Shown here piece by piece: positions 46,862 to 57,260 of a stretch of DNA of 64,000 bases. Numbering within the stretch: position 1 is the first letter of the stretch; every line of letters starts with the position of its first letter. The notes beneath the pieces are model-generated. The model saw only the letters and a list, made by a program, of their open reading frames with translations. It was not told the DNA's origin and searched no databases. Position numbers and translations under genes: made by a program. The stretch covers positions 6,634,001 through 6,698,000 of the forward strand of contig CP136062.1 of assembly GCA_032622095.1 (NCBI GenBank). The letters are read 5' to 3'. The stretch is from Siphonodentalium dalli. Taxonomy: Eukaryota > Mollusca > Scaphopoda > Gadilida > Siphonodentaliidae.

Positions 46862-47091
46862 ATGTCGACCATCAAAATATTTTGTCTGAATGATCCAACC
46901 AAATATAATGAAAATGTGCATGCTATGGATGCAGTGCTAAAGGACACTGGTGACAGGGTTAACGTAAGAATCGACCAAAATGAAGAGGCGAGCGAAATGT
47001 TTTGCAAAGGAAGCTACTTTTGTATCTCTAACTCAGAAGTTAGACCGAGGGAAAACGATCTGAGCCTGGTCAGAGTTGGGAAATCGTCAAA
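46862..47091 (+). CDS. Candidate first coding exon of an unidentified gene
   Basis: An ATG at 46863 opens a frame beginning MSTIKIFCLNDPTKYNENV, with mixed, non-repetitive composition up to VRVGKSSN. Immediately after comes GTAAGTATC, a strong 5' splice site at about 47092; the frame then decays into low-quality sequence and stops at 47144. This is what a short 5' coding exon would look like, and the sequence has no relative elsewhere in the window. I recognise no domain and cannot see a second exon; the following 47.2-47.4 kb is a MITE. It may equally be chance or a fragment of a mobile element. Confidence 0.3.
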
Positions 47092-47249
47092 TGTAAGTAT
47101 CATTATATCTTATGTTCCAATGACCAATTATGAAAAGAAAACGTAGTTTTTCATGTACATACCATCCGCGGTTATTAAAAAATTTATCAATATCATAAAA
47201 TATTGAATTAATTGTTGGTATCAGTAGTCATCGGTACTACTACTACTAG

Positions 47250-47439
47250 CACAGTCCCTAGGAATCACTGTTAGTTGAATAAAATATTATTTAATAATAT
47301 TAAATCAATATATTATAGTTAGTTATTATATTAATATATAGACCTGTTATCTGTATAGTGGATGTAATGTATCTAGATCTATTTGTTATATTTTAATCAA
47401 ATTTAATATTACATGGACAGTGATTCCTAGGACTGTGTC
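47250..47439. mobile_element. AT-rich MITE with 21-22-bp inverted ends (190 bp)
   Basis: AGTCCCTAGGAATCACTGT near the left end and ACAGTGATTCCTAGGACT at the right end are inverted copies with one base indel. The interior is very AT-rich (ATTTAATAATATTAAATC). No unambiguous target duplication. Confidence 0.7.
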
Positions 47440-48478
47440 TCAATTTCGCCAAAAATAATTGAAAAATGTCATTCAATAAAAACGTCTTTTATCTCCATCA
47501 AAATGTGCCTACCTGTTATACATGCAAGAAAAACATCATGACTGGTACTTTTGAACCTCAAAACAGTGACTTTATCACAAAAATAAGGCTCTGAAATTTG
47601 TTGTCTCATTAAATTTTCTGTAAACATTGGCCCAGTAATGTGACCACCAAAAACCACACACAGCCAATCTTCAATGATAGCAGACAACTTTGATTGGTTA
47701 TCAGTCAGATGCTGGGAAAATCCACCCCTCAATCAGTTACTCTCAACAATAGAAATGACTTAAAGAGTCACAACAATCTTCCCCGATATGATCCAATATA
47801 CCCCAATTGACTGAAGCAATAATACGGCGGAATCCCGCAGATATCTATTTTTAGGCACAATTCTAATTCGCGCGATCCGATTGGTCAGCGATCTTTCGTC
47901 ACCAATTTGATACGTTGTTTTTACGACTTGAGAATAATAAATCTCAAGACGAAGTAAATTACTTAAAACTTAATTAGTTAGAACGCATTCTTGAATTATA
48001 TTACCGGAGTTTTAACTCGGTTTATGGTGTGTTGAATGGGAATGTCGGATCCTCGCATATGAATTCAACGATTATTGCCTGGAAAACTGATCAAAAACTC
48101 TGTTCGAATTGAAGTTCTTTTGATCATGCTATGTTGTTGACACTGTAACCCGTTATTGACATTTTAATTGAATATTGTCAACAGCGGGAATTCTCAGCAT
48201 GATGACCCAGGAGAGTGACTCAGGTCTCAGTGGGAACTGTTGGAGAACCTATTGTTCAAACACGCAGATTAAAAAAAACAGTAGCGTCAGAAAAATGTAC
48301 ATGTAGCAAGTGCAATATTACAATAAAATTTACATGTACCGGTATGACTTTGGCCTGGACTGACTGCATTAGGCCTACACAAAGGCCCTACAGATTCAAA
48401 TTCAACTCAAGTTTCAGTGACCTGTAGTATTGAAATGACTAATTTCAAAATGTGTAGCCCAATATTAGATATGTTGGG
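47440..48478. other. No recognisable feature
   Basis: Short frames only. Confidence 0.4.
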
Positions 48479-49870
48479 GGAAGGGTAGATCATGCCATGA
48501 ATTTCTACTCTGGCTACTATGAGAGGCGATATTCACATTTAATAATGAATTGCGCTTGAGTGCAACTGAATGCGCTTGAGTGCAACTGAATGCGCTTGAG
48601 CGAAATTTATTGCACTTAAGGGCCAATTGTTGTACATAAGTGCGATAAAATATTGTATGTAACTACACATACATGCAAGGCATTTATGCCTAAGCGTTAT
48701 GGGTTGCACTTAATAAGCATGATTAATTGCGCTCAAGTGCAATTAATTATAACTACTATCTAACCTACCCATAAAAATATTAATTGGCATAACCTGGAGT
48801 ACGGCCTAGCAACACAAGAGGAGCATGTGCTAATTCTAACCTTTTTAATAAGCCTAGTACAGTGTATACCTGTAACTGTATGTGTGCAACAATCAAAGAT
48901 AATCCATAATTTCATATAATCAGCATCCCTTATATCCAAAAAATGTATGTCTCCTCTAGTATGTTTTAATATAACTTTTTAAAAGAATGTGTGCACATAT
49001 TTGAGCCATGGTTATGGTCATATAGCAAGAATGTGGAATCGCCTGCTTACCTCATATGGTGTAGTTATTGACTTAAATCGGGTGAGAAACCCTATTGTCA
49101 TATTATCAGCATCTCTGTCCCAAAAATTGGTGTTACATTCTAGGAGCTTTGGTGTCACACTCCTCGAGCTCTGGTAGTTTCATTAAATCAGCGTCTCTTG
49201 CACAGATCTATAGTATTTCCATGTCATATACTGTAGCACGAATATGGTGTCATCGAAGACCTGCTTCCCTCATATGGTGTACATGTATATACTCGAAAAT
49301 CAGAGTTGCCCCAACTAATACAGAAGTTAATGCTATCACGAGTTGCCACAATTAAAACAGAAGGTAATCCTATCGAGATTCTACCATTTCGATAAAGAAC
49401 TTAGGCTTGCTCCCTACCCATCCAAACCAATGAAAACAAGAGGCAATATATCAACAAGAGCTAAGGTTGAGTTATGGATAAACTTATTTATTCACCTTGG
49501 GTGTTTAGTTACATAAACCATGAAATACGCTTAAGATTAGGCAATTGATTGCGCGTAAGAAAAATTGATTCCGCTTAAAGCACAAATAATTATATTTTCA
49601 AGAACAAATTACTATGCTTAAGCGCAATCGATTGCACTTAAGATCAATGAATGCGCCTAAGCTCAATGATAAGTTCAACGAATTGTGCTTAAGTGCAATT
49701 AATTGCGCTTAAGTGCAATTAATTATGCTTGAGCGCACTTCATTTTTAAATGTCAATTTGGTCTCCCAGAGGCTAATGCCTGTAGAAATCATATTCTACC
49801 AGTACAAAACCTGGGAACTTTTTGATATTCTTCATAACAAGGGGAATATATTCCTTTGTTAATACCCATC
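48479..49870 (+). repeat. Dispersed family (ATGAATYTCTACTC...GTACAAAACCTGGG), split by a transposon
   Basis: The head ATCATGCCATGAATTTCTAC lies at 48489-48508 and the continuation GCCTGTAGAAATC...CAGTACAAAACCTGGGAAC at 49778-49818. They are contiguous in the reverse-oriented copy at 50030-50225, so the 48517-49772 element interrupts this one. Confidence 0.75.
48517..49772. mobile_element. 1256-bp element with GCTTAAG-rich subterminal repeats, CTA target duplication
   Basis: Both ends contain ACATTTAAWAATGAA in inverted orientation (48535 region and 49735-49755). Inside lie dense arrays of TGCGCTTGAGTGCAA and TGCGCTTAAGTGCAATTAAT variants (48550-48750 and 49510-49740). CTA flanks it at 48514-48516 and 49773-49775. 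Comparison with the uninterrupted copy at 50.1 kb supports these borders. No transposase frame is visible, so it is non-autonomous; a 3-bp duplication would fit PIF/Harbinger or CMC-type elements. Confidence 0.72.
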
Positions 49871-50029
49871 GCTTAATTGTTTATACATAAGTAGGCGAAA
49901 GTGCCAGCTCGAGGTGACATTATTTAACAGACTTGATGGGCGAGTTTCTATGCGCACTTACAATCATGGAATTTTTCCAGGGTAATTAATTCAGTGTTTT
50001 GATATCAGCTCACTAAAGTCACAAAAAGT

Positions 50030-50225
50030 ATGCATTTTGGAGATTGGACCTTCCCCCATACTTTGAAGTTGATTATTGAGGAACAAATATAAACAAAGAA
50101 ATATGTTCCCTGCCTTGTTTGTTCAATGTTATAAAGTTCCCTATCAAGTTCCCAAGTTTTGTACTGATGAAATAAGATCTCTACAGGCGCTACACAGAGT
50201 AAAGATTCATGGCATGATCTAGGGG
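50030..50225 (-). repeat. Dispersed ATGAATYTCTACTC family, uninterrupted copy
   Basis: Reverse complement reads AGATCATGCCATGAATCTTT, GCGCCTGTAGAGATC, and CAGTACAAAACTTGGGAAC without the 1.26-kb insertion seen at 48.5 kb. Confidence 0.75.
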
Positions 50226-50931
50226 AGGGGGTTTCTTCAATTTCAACTAGATAGCTCCAGGCTGTTGACCGAACATTCAACAATAATTTAAACAAGGAAT
50301 AAATCATGCCAAAAGCTGGGATTTGTTCATGATTGCCAAATACTCAATTAATAAATTCAACTGCAAGTCTATCACAGCTAGTGACAGTCAGTTGTGGTAT
50401 TCAGTTATTAACATACTTTTTAATTATATTAAATTTAATTCATTAGTGAAAATTCATATATGTGTTAAGTACCTTATTAATAAATCATTTAAAATAAGTC
50501 TTCTTAAATATATCCCTTCATGATATTGATGATGTCCCTCCCTCCCATGGCAGACCCCAGACTCCTATTCTGAATACTAATAACAAATAGTTGATTTTTT
50601 GTGTAATATGGATAGTGACAATGGAGTGAAATCTTCTGGAACTGTATGATAGATCTCTCTGAGAATAATTGTCATTGAGCATCAAATTGATTATTTTTTG
50701 TCAAAATGACATTTTTTGATATAATTCAGTCTCATACTAATTACTTCGTGATGAGCTGGAGTTATGGACAATATTTCAGCAGCAAAAATGTAATTATTTT
50801 CATATTTATAATAGTGTGAAATAACCATGACTTCTATCCTCTATTTTTTCTATCCGGTACTCATGATTCACCTGTTATTCAGGATTTATGGCAGGTGCTA
50901 ATATACCATCAGTAGTCAGAGTAATAAAAAC
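50226..50931. other. No recognisable feature
   Basis: Nothing supported. Confidence 0.4.
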
Positions 50932-50933
50932 TA

Positions 50934-51045
50934 CAGTATGCCCTAATTAGTCGACTCCATGAGCACAGCAGAATTATGGGTAACTTTTCAGGATTTAGTT
51001 GGAAATATGGCTTGTTGCCATTCATTGGAAAGCTCTCCCATATAT
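50934..51045 (+). repeat. Partial mariner-type MITE
   Basis: CAGTATGCCCTAATTAGTCGACTCC then CAGAATTATGGGTAACTTTT and TTCAGGATTTAGTTGGAAA match one half of the palindromic copies at 22291 and 51138. The other end is not seen. Confidence 0.6.
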
Positions 51046-51137
51046 TAATGAAGTGGCAGTGTCTCAGGAGCAGAACATTAATTTGATTTGGCCTTACTAA
51101 AGCTACTAAACTCAGCAGAACCACCACAATCATAGTA

Positions 51138-51316
51138 CAGTAATGCCCTTAAATAATTGACTCCTTAACCACAGCAGAATTATGGGTAACTTTTCAGCAA
51201 TTAGTCGAAAATATGGCTTTCCGGTAAATAGCAACAAGCCATATCTCCAACTAAATCCTGAAAAGTTACCCATAATTCTGATGTGGTTAACCCGTCGATT
51301 AATTAGGGCATTACTC
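51138..51316. mobile_element. Palindromic mariner-type MITE (179 bp)
   Basis: CAGTAATGCCC at the left and GGGCATTACTC at the right are inverted ends next to TA on each side. The interior CAGAATTATGGGTAACTTTT (about 51172) recurs inverted at about 51260, so the copy folds back along most of its length. Confidence 0.75.
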
Positions 51317-51318
51317 TA

Positions 51319-51729
51319 TGTGGTTCATTTATAAGCCAAAATACCAAACCCGGAGTGTCAGAACTAGAACTAATTACTACACAAAATGTCTATTTAGGAA
51401 TAAAATCAATTAATTTTTTCATTATGGAGCAGCATTCACCTTTCCATGATTGAACATGGTAGTTTCCAGTAGGGATCCTAGAATATGTAAGAGAATACAT
51501 TACATTGGCCTAACAATATTTACTTTGACCTTGTAAAACAATGCATTCTCTTATGTGAGGCTACCTATGGTACCTGCACACAAATTGTGTGTTAGACTTA
51601 CAAACTGAAGGGATTTCCAAACACCTTGTGATGCTATCTTTTTACAATGTAAAGTGTTCTAAGAGGAAAGTTCAAATAATTTTGCACATTTCATGACTCA
51701 TGGAACTTCCTGAAATTTTGCAAAAACAC
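51319..51729. other. No recognisable feature
   Basis: Nothing supported. Confidence 0.4.
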
Positions 51730-52045
51730 CATGAAGCGTAATGACATTAAGTTTAAGCATAACGACATTACGCTTAAGCGTAATGGCTTTACGCTTAATC
51801 GTAATAGATTATACTTTGAAAAGCATAATGGAAATCTGAATTACGCTCAAGCATAATGGCTTAATGCATTACGCTTAAAAGAAATTGGCTATTAAATGTG
51901 AATTTGAACTCCCATACAATATGGGACATGGTTTTAATATTTACTTCTTATTTGCACTTAGGCATAAATATGAAAATTATGATCCTTTTGTGCTTGAGCA
52001 TAAATAATTTGCATTTACGCGTAAGTGATTTAGGCTTAAGCGCAA
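51730..52045. repeat. Arrays of GCTTAAG-containing short repeats, with one terminus like 49772
   Basis: ATTACGCTTAAGCGTAATGG variants fill 51735-51890, and TTAAATGTGAATTTGAACTCCC (51894-51917) resembles the right end of the 48517-49772 element. A second set (GCACTTAGGCATAAATATG, GGCTTAAGCGCAAATATGG) follows at 51955-52040. The left terminus was not found. Confidence 0.6.
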
Positions 52046-53188
52046 ATATGGAATAAATGTAAAAGTACATGCCATTCCATACTCATGACCTAAAGTTCTA
52101 AACCTGATAAATTGCTGTGGACATGACCAATTTCAAACAGCATGACAAATTTTTATCAAATATACTGAGAAATATATTTTTCAACTTGAAGTCTTTTTGA
52201 TGAAAATTTGTTATGTCTTATCCATTGACAAAGGCATAATCTTATTTGTTGAGTTTGAAATGTTCTGTCACTTCTCTATCGTGTTGGTGCCCATATATGA
52301 GCTCGTGTGCTGATACAAAATACGTGTGAAGATTTCGTGTAAAGTTGAAGTCGAAACCGAAAGCATCCTATAATTAATAGTTAGTTGATACATACATGTC
52401 AAGATTCCCGAAGATAAGATTGTCCGGCCATCAGGAAACATATCTGTGATCGCCCATTGAACCAGTCTATGTTATTTGCTGTGACTTTAACACTAGAATG
52501 TGTTTCAGTAGCTTCTAAATAAAATGGCGACCTCCAATCCGGCCATGTGCTAAACGGAAAGAGTAACGATAACTCTTGAAGACTATCGGTCAAAACCAAT
52601 ATATGTTATTGAACATGTCCTCAAAACCAAGGGATTCAGATTTGGTTTTGATCAAAACCAAGGGAATCAGATTTGGTATTGATCAATACCAACAAAAACC
52701 GAATATATTGTCAGTGTATGTCTGGCATATACAGGCTTGATGTAGAACATTTTCAACCATGATGCTTGTTTGGGCGGGGTCTCGAAAGCTTCAAATCGCT
52801 AAGGGACTTAGTTGAATGTATCGGTCGGAATAATCTGGGCAAGAAGGTACAATATGATATGTTTTACTTAAATAGCTCAGAGTTAGCCACCCCGCCTGGT
52901 AGCTTTCGGGGTCATATATAGCCCCTGCATGCGTCGGGGAAATCCTGATCCACCACTGCTATAAATAAGAGAGGACTGGTAATTATTTAAATAGAAAGTC
53001 TACCATATGGGTTATCCCACGAACAATTAGTTTAAGTGGCCTGGCGACTCGGTCCAAGATAACGGCTTATCTACATTCCGACTTAATTGGAACTAAAACT
53101 GATTAGGTTGTCAGTGGACACATATTACATCGTCTGTATGATCCATGTAAAACGCCAAATAGACGATAATTACAGAGATTACATGCAT
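52046..53188. other. Mostly unrecognised; 33-bp duplication near 52620
   Basis: ACCAAGGGATTCAGATTTGG and ACCAAGGGAATCAGATTTGG mark a two-copy 33-bp repeat at about 52626-52690. Nothing else supported. Confidence 0.4.
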
Positions 53189-53196
53189 GTGTGTAT

Positions 53197-53379
53197 CACA
53201 GGGGCCTGTAACGCGCTACGCTGTCCGCCCCCCCTTTTCGCTGCCCGTATACGCCGCTTCTATATACGCGCCTGCTTCACGTTACTACCATTCACTTGAA
53301 GCAGGCGCGTATATAGAAGCGGCGTATATGGGCAGCGCAAAAGGGGGGCGGACAGCGGAGCGCGTTACACGCCCCTGTG
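53197..53379. mobile_element. 183-bp foldback MITE with perfect 8-bp target duplication
   Basis: Arms of about 80 bp are near-perfect reverse complements (CACAGGGGCCTGTAACGCGC...GAAGCAGG) around a loop of about 20 nt. GTGTGTAT lies immediately before (53189-53196) and after (53380-53387). GC-rich compared with its flanks. An 8-bp duplication and CAGGGG-type ends suggest a hAT-related foldback. Confidence 0.85.
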
Positions 53380-53866
53380 GTGTGTATCCACCGTTAGGGT
53401 TTATCATCAAATCCTTCTATAAAGATAACAATTCATCCGATAATCCCATGAACAGTAACACGCGGGCGCAAATTACGTTTACGTACATGATCATATTAGA
53501 AATGAATCATGAAGAGATGCTGTTAGATGTAACTAATAAACTAATAGTTATGCTCCCCTGTCATCGTCATAAAAATTGCCGTAAATTGTTAAATCTGAGA
53601 CCGATTTACAAAATTCAAGGTAAATAAAAATGTTACAAAATCAGACTCAGAAATTGTGTGAGAATTGGCACAAATGTTCGATATTATATAATAGATAATG
53701 AATGTCTTGTGCTCTTAGTGAGCTGCGGCTCGAGGACTATTCCTCCTCTCGGACCGCTATTTTGGCATAGTCAACTCCAAGCCATCCATTATCTATATGA
53801 TATACATCTATATGTTATTCAATGTTCTATAAACTTAATGGCGTTCCTCCATTCGTTCATATTAGC
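53380..53866. other. No recognisable feature
   Basis: Short frames only. Confidence 0.4.
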
Positions 53867-54180
53867 CTAAATACTGTCAGGTCAGTTCATCTCACCAACA
53901 TCGATCAACCTAAATACTGTCTGTCAGTTCATCTCCACAACATCGATCAACTTAAATACTGTCAGGTCAGTTCATCTCCCCAACATCTATCCACATAAAT
54001 ACTGTCAGGTCAGTTCATCTCCCCAACATCTATCCACATAAATACTGTCAGGTGAGTCCATCTCCCCAACATCGATCAACCTAAATACTGTCAGGTCAGT
54101 TCATCTCCCCAACATCTATCCACATAAATACTGTCAGGTCAGTTCATCTCACCAACATCGATCAACCTAAATACTGTCTG
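53867..54180. repeat. ~43-bp minisatellite, about seven units
   Basis: TAAATACTGTCAGGTCAGTT followed by CATCTCCCCAACATC and GATCAACC or TATCCACA repeats about every 42-43 bp. TCACC and TCCAC variants alternate. Confidence 0.9.
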
Positions 54181-54741
54181 TTGGGAAAATGACAACTAAG
54201 AACAAATAATGGTACATTTTCAAAACAGCATCACTTTGCTCTACCAACATCATAGTAATTCTCCAGGACCCACCAGCATAAAAGCAGGCCACTTAACCAG
54301 GAGTGTTTATTCCTCTTCCCGAGGTGGTCATTAATTGACCGGTCATTATTTAGATAATGCACAGTTGAGCTAATAATGACTCTCAAAATAATTACCACCT
54401 CGGCGAGCTAACACCTCGGCGTCTTCGGTGGAAGACATTCACCGGCATAATACTCAAGCAACAACAATAGGTAGACGCGCAAGTGGGTTTTAACTATATT
54501 TATCATATGACTCAATCATTATTTACTTTGAAAAGTATGTCATAAATCAATTTTATATCAACTACTAGTTCATATCACCTTCCGATAATTTGATTGGTTT
54601 GTTGACAAAAAGTGTGTTCTGATTGGCTGAATGGCAGCCGGAGATCGAGCCTTATCTCTGACTAGATTCAGGTCAAATTCGTACGCGTAAATCAAAATAG
54701 AACTATTTTTGAAAAGCAAAACAAATTCACGAATCAATGCG
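54181..54741. other. Unrecognised; short inverted repeat at 54320-54413
   Basis: GAGGTGGTCATTAATT and AATAATTACCACCTC are inverted around about 60 bp that itself contains GGTCATTATT/AATAATGAC. It lies upstream of the recombinase relic; function unknown. Confidence 0.45.
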
Positions 54742-56229
54742 ATGACGAAATTTTCTACAAGCGATAAAGTTATCTTAGACGATGGAGGGGTAGCGACAGT
54801 TATCCGATGCATTGCTTCAACATCGGGGGATATGTATGCGGTGTCCATCGATGGGATAGATTACGAGGCCACTGTATCGGAGGATCGTTTGAAGTTGGAA
54901 TCGACGCATCGAAGCGAAAGTAGGACGACTATCGGAAATTCCTAGTTCGATGACGACATCAACAATTTCGTATTGCAACAAAGCAACAAAAACACGTTGC
55001 AAAAAACGCATTACGATGTCAACATTATTCGGGCATTCCTAACTTCACGTGACGAAACTCGTGAAATGCAAAACATCCACCCTAATGAATTTGTTATGTC
55101 CAATTATGTGCAAGTTCTTCATTCAGCTGAAAAAAAACAGATGGGACAAACTATGAACCTTCCACGCTACGATGTTTTATGAGTAGCGTTGATCGCCAAT
55201 TGCGCCGATTTAATTACCAACACACAATTGTTGGCAGTCGTCTGTTTGCGAAAGTACGAGATAAACGCGAAACAGAAATTGCTTAAACGTGATGGAAAAG
55301 GCAACAAGACCAGAAAATCTGACGCATTACAGACGACGAGGTGGACAAATTATGGGAATGCGATCAGTTCGGAAAAACAACCACATAATCCCTAATAAAC
55401 ACCATGTGGTTCAACAATTATGTGCATTTCGGCTTGAGAGGTTCCGACGAACACAGAAACATGTGCTGGGGAGATTTGGAATTAGGTTCAGATCAACATG
55501 GTCGCGCATTTCTGGAATTTACAGAAAGACAAACGAAAACACGACAAGGTGAAAACCCAAGGGATGTGCGGGTCGTGAAGCCTAAAATGTGGTCGACCCC
55601 GGAAACACCAGTTGGATGTCCAGTGGAAATGTACAAGGTATACGCGTCAAAGAGACCAATCGGCTTCTCGCGAAAACAGACCCGTTCTACTTAGCCACCC
55701 ACACTCGTCAATCGTCGATGCATATCGGTGATCAATGGTTCAAAAATCAGCCGATTGGAAGAAATAAACTTACCTCGACAATGTCCCGCATGGCAGTTGC
55801 CCCCGGATTATCCAAAGTGAAACGATTATTCAACCATAGCGTCTGGAAGTACCTAATCCAAAAATTGTCCGAAAATAACGTCCCCACAAATCAAATTATG
55901 CAGATCAGTGGCCACAAAAACATTCAGTCGATCAACAACTACAGCCATATAAACGACCATAGCACAGGAATATTTCGAACATTCTTTCCACTAGAACACA
56001 ATCCAATATGAACATCCCAGCGCCAACTACGCAAATTCCCACTTGCAATTTACAATCCAAATCAGAATCAAACAGCCATGTTCTACATAATTCCGGTGGT
56101 GTGCACACATTGTTCGCAGGAAACATTTCGGGCAGATCTATCCAGGTTCACATCCATGGAAAGGACGGTGCCAGTCCCAAACAAGCGAAACGCCGACGTG
56201 TGATATATTCGGACACAGATTCTGATTAA
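54742..56229 (+). pseudogene. Degraded Crypton-type (DUF3504-like) tyrosine recombinase
   Basis: ATG 54742 opens MTKFSTSDKVILDDGG, a small domain, then after an in-frame TAG (54943) the same frame reads NTLQKTHYDVNIIRAFL, the DNA-binding N-terminal region of such enzymes. Further pieces in shifted frames are SVDRQLRRFNYQHTI (about 55190), TDDEVDKLWECDQFG (about 55330), WFNNYVHFGLRGSDEH (55407, with the first catalytic Arg) and ERQTKTRQGENPRD. The C-terminal part has NHSVWK at 55832, GHK at 55910 and INNYS with the likely nucleophilic Tyr at 55940. The usual HxxR is altered: Arg is Trp (TGG at 55844), a change one C-to-T step from CGG. The tail at 56008-56229 ends KRRRVIYSDTDSD. Stops and frameshifts make this a dead copy. 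Related domains occur in animal Crypton transposons and domesticated ZMYM/QRICH1/KIAA1958-type genes. Confidence 0.85.
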
Positions 56230-56693
56230 AATAACGTGTCAACATCAACAATTTTCCACAAATGATTAAAAATTCCAGTGATGTTTTGTCGATGAATAAA
56301 ATTGTCACCAGTTTAGTTGTAGGCCTACTATTAAAATATTCCTGGAAATCCAAATTCTTCGTCCTTGACCCAATATTTTGAACACAAACTCGCAATTATA
56401 ATCTTGAAATATATAGTTTTGGACATTGTTATACATAAATAGAATATGTAATTCGTTTTTATCTAATAAACATACGATTTAATGTCACAAACTGAGAACA
56501 GAATAGCGCACTATATCTTCGCGTGCATATTATTTCTGCTAGTTCACCAGGTGTAATTGGGCTTCCGGTGCAATGAAGTGACGTCACATTAACCTTTTGC
56601 TGCCGATGTCATATAGATATTTAGTGATTTGTGTGCGTTTTGGACATCATAATCCATTCATAGGTGTCATATGATAAATAGAATATGTAATTC
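56230..56693. other. No recognisable feature
   Basis: AATAGAATATGTAATTCGT occurs at about 56438 and 56676, a 19-bp direct repeat. Nothing else supported. Confidence 0.4.
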
Positions 56694-56813
56694 GTGTTTC
56701 TCTCATATGATATTTATGAAACTCGTTACGAATTTTCAGTTTTCTCTCGCCAGAGGCTCGAGAAAACTGAAAATTCTTAGACTCGTTTCATAAATATCAT
56801 ATGAGAGAAACAC
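56694..56813. repeat. 120-bp hairpin (about 50-bp arms)
   Basis: GTGTTTCTCTCATATGATAT...TTTTCAGTTTTCTC pairs with GAGAAAACTGAAAATT...ATATCATATGAGAGAAACAC around a loop of about 13 nt. A foldback-like element with no clear target duplication. Confidence 0.8.
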
Positions 56814-56822
56814 TCATTTCTT

Positions 56823-57260
56823 ATCCTCTATATATAAAAGAGCAGGTATGTCTGTCCGTCTGTATGTTCTGAATTTTCCGTCAGACACCTTGACCGATTT
56901 AATCCAAATTTGGTGTGTTGACTAGTGATGAAGGTTATAACTGTTATAGCTATTAGTTTTTAACAATTATGATTAAACAAATTAATTAAATAAATAACAA
57001 AAAATGCCAAATACGCTCACTATATGGGCCTATTTCAGCACCAGATGTACGCTCTTTATTAATGTGGTTTCGTTGTGGCCCGCACCAACCAACATAATAA
57101 TGCGTAAAAATCCGCTATGGGCTTACATCAGAACCAAATAAGTCCAATATGAACCAATTTCAATATTTAGGTCGAATATGTATCCAGTTGCCCGAGGATA
57201 TATTGAAGTAGCATAATACTATGACCAAATATATAAAAGAGCAGGATATGTCTGTAATAT
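56823..57260. repeat. Two copies of an AAAGAGCAGGTATGTCTGT head sequence
   Basis: ATATATAAAAGAGCAGGTATGTCTG at 56829 and the same with one insertion at 57231. The first is followed by TTGACCGATTTAATCCAAATTTGG, a word like those in the tails of the CAGAC families. Class unknown. Confidence 0.5.

Noticed and set aside
53187-53627. 146-codon plus frame over the foldback element
   Set aside because: The frame starts in one arm of the hairpin and runs through its complement; an artefact of GC-rich inverted arms.
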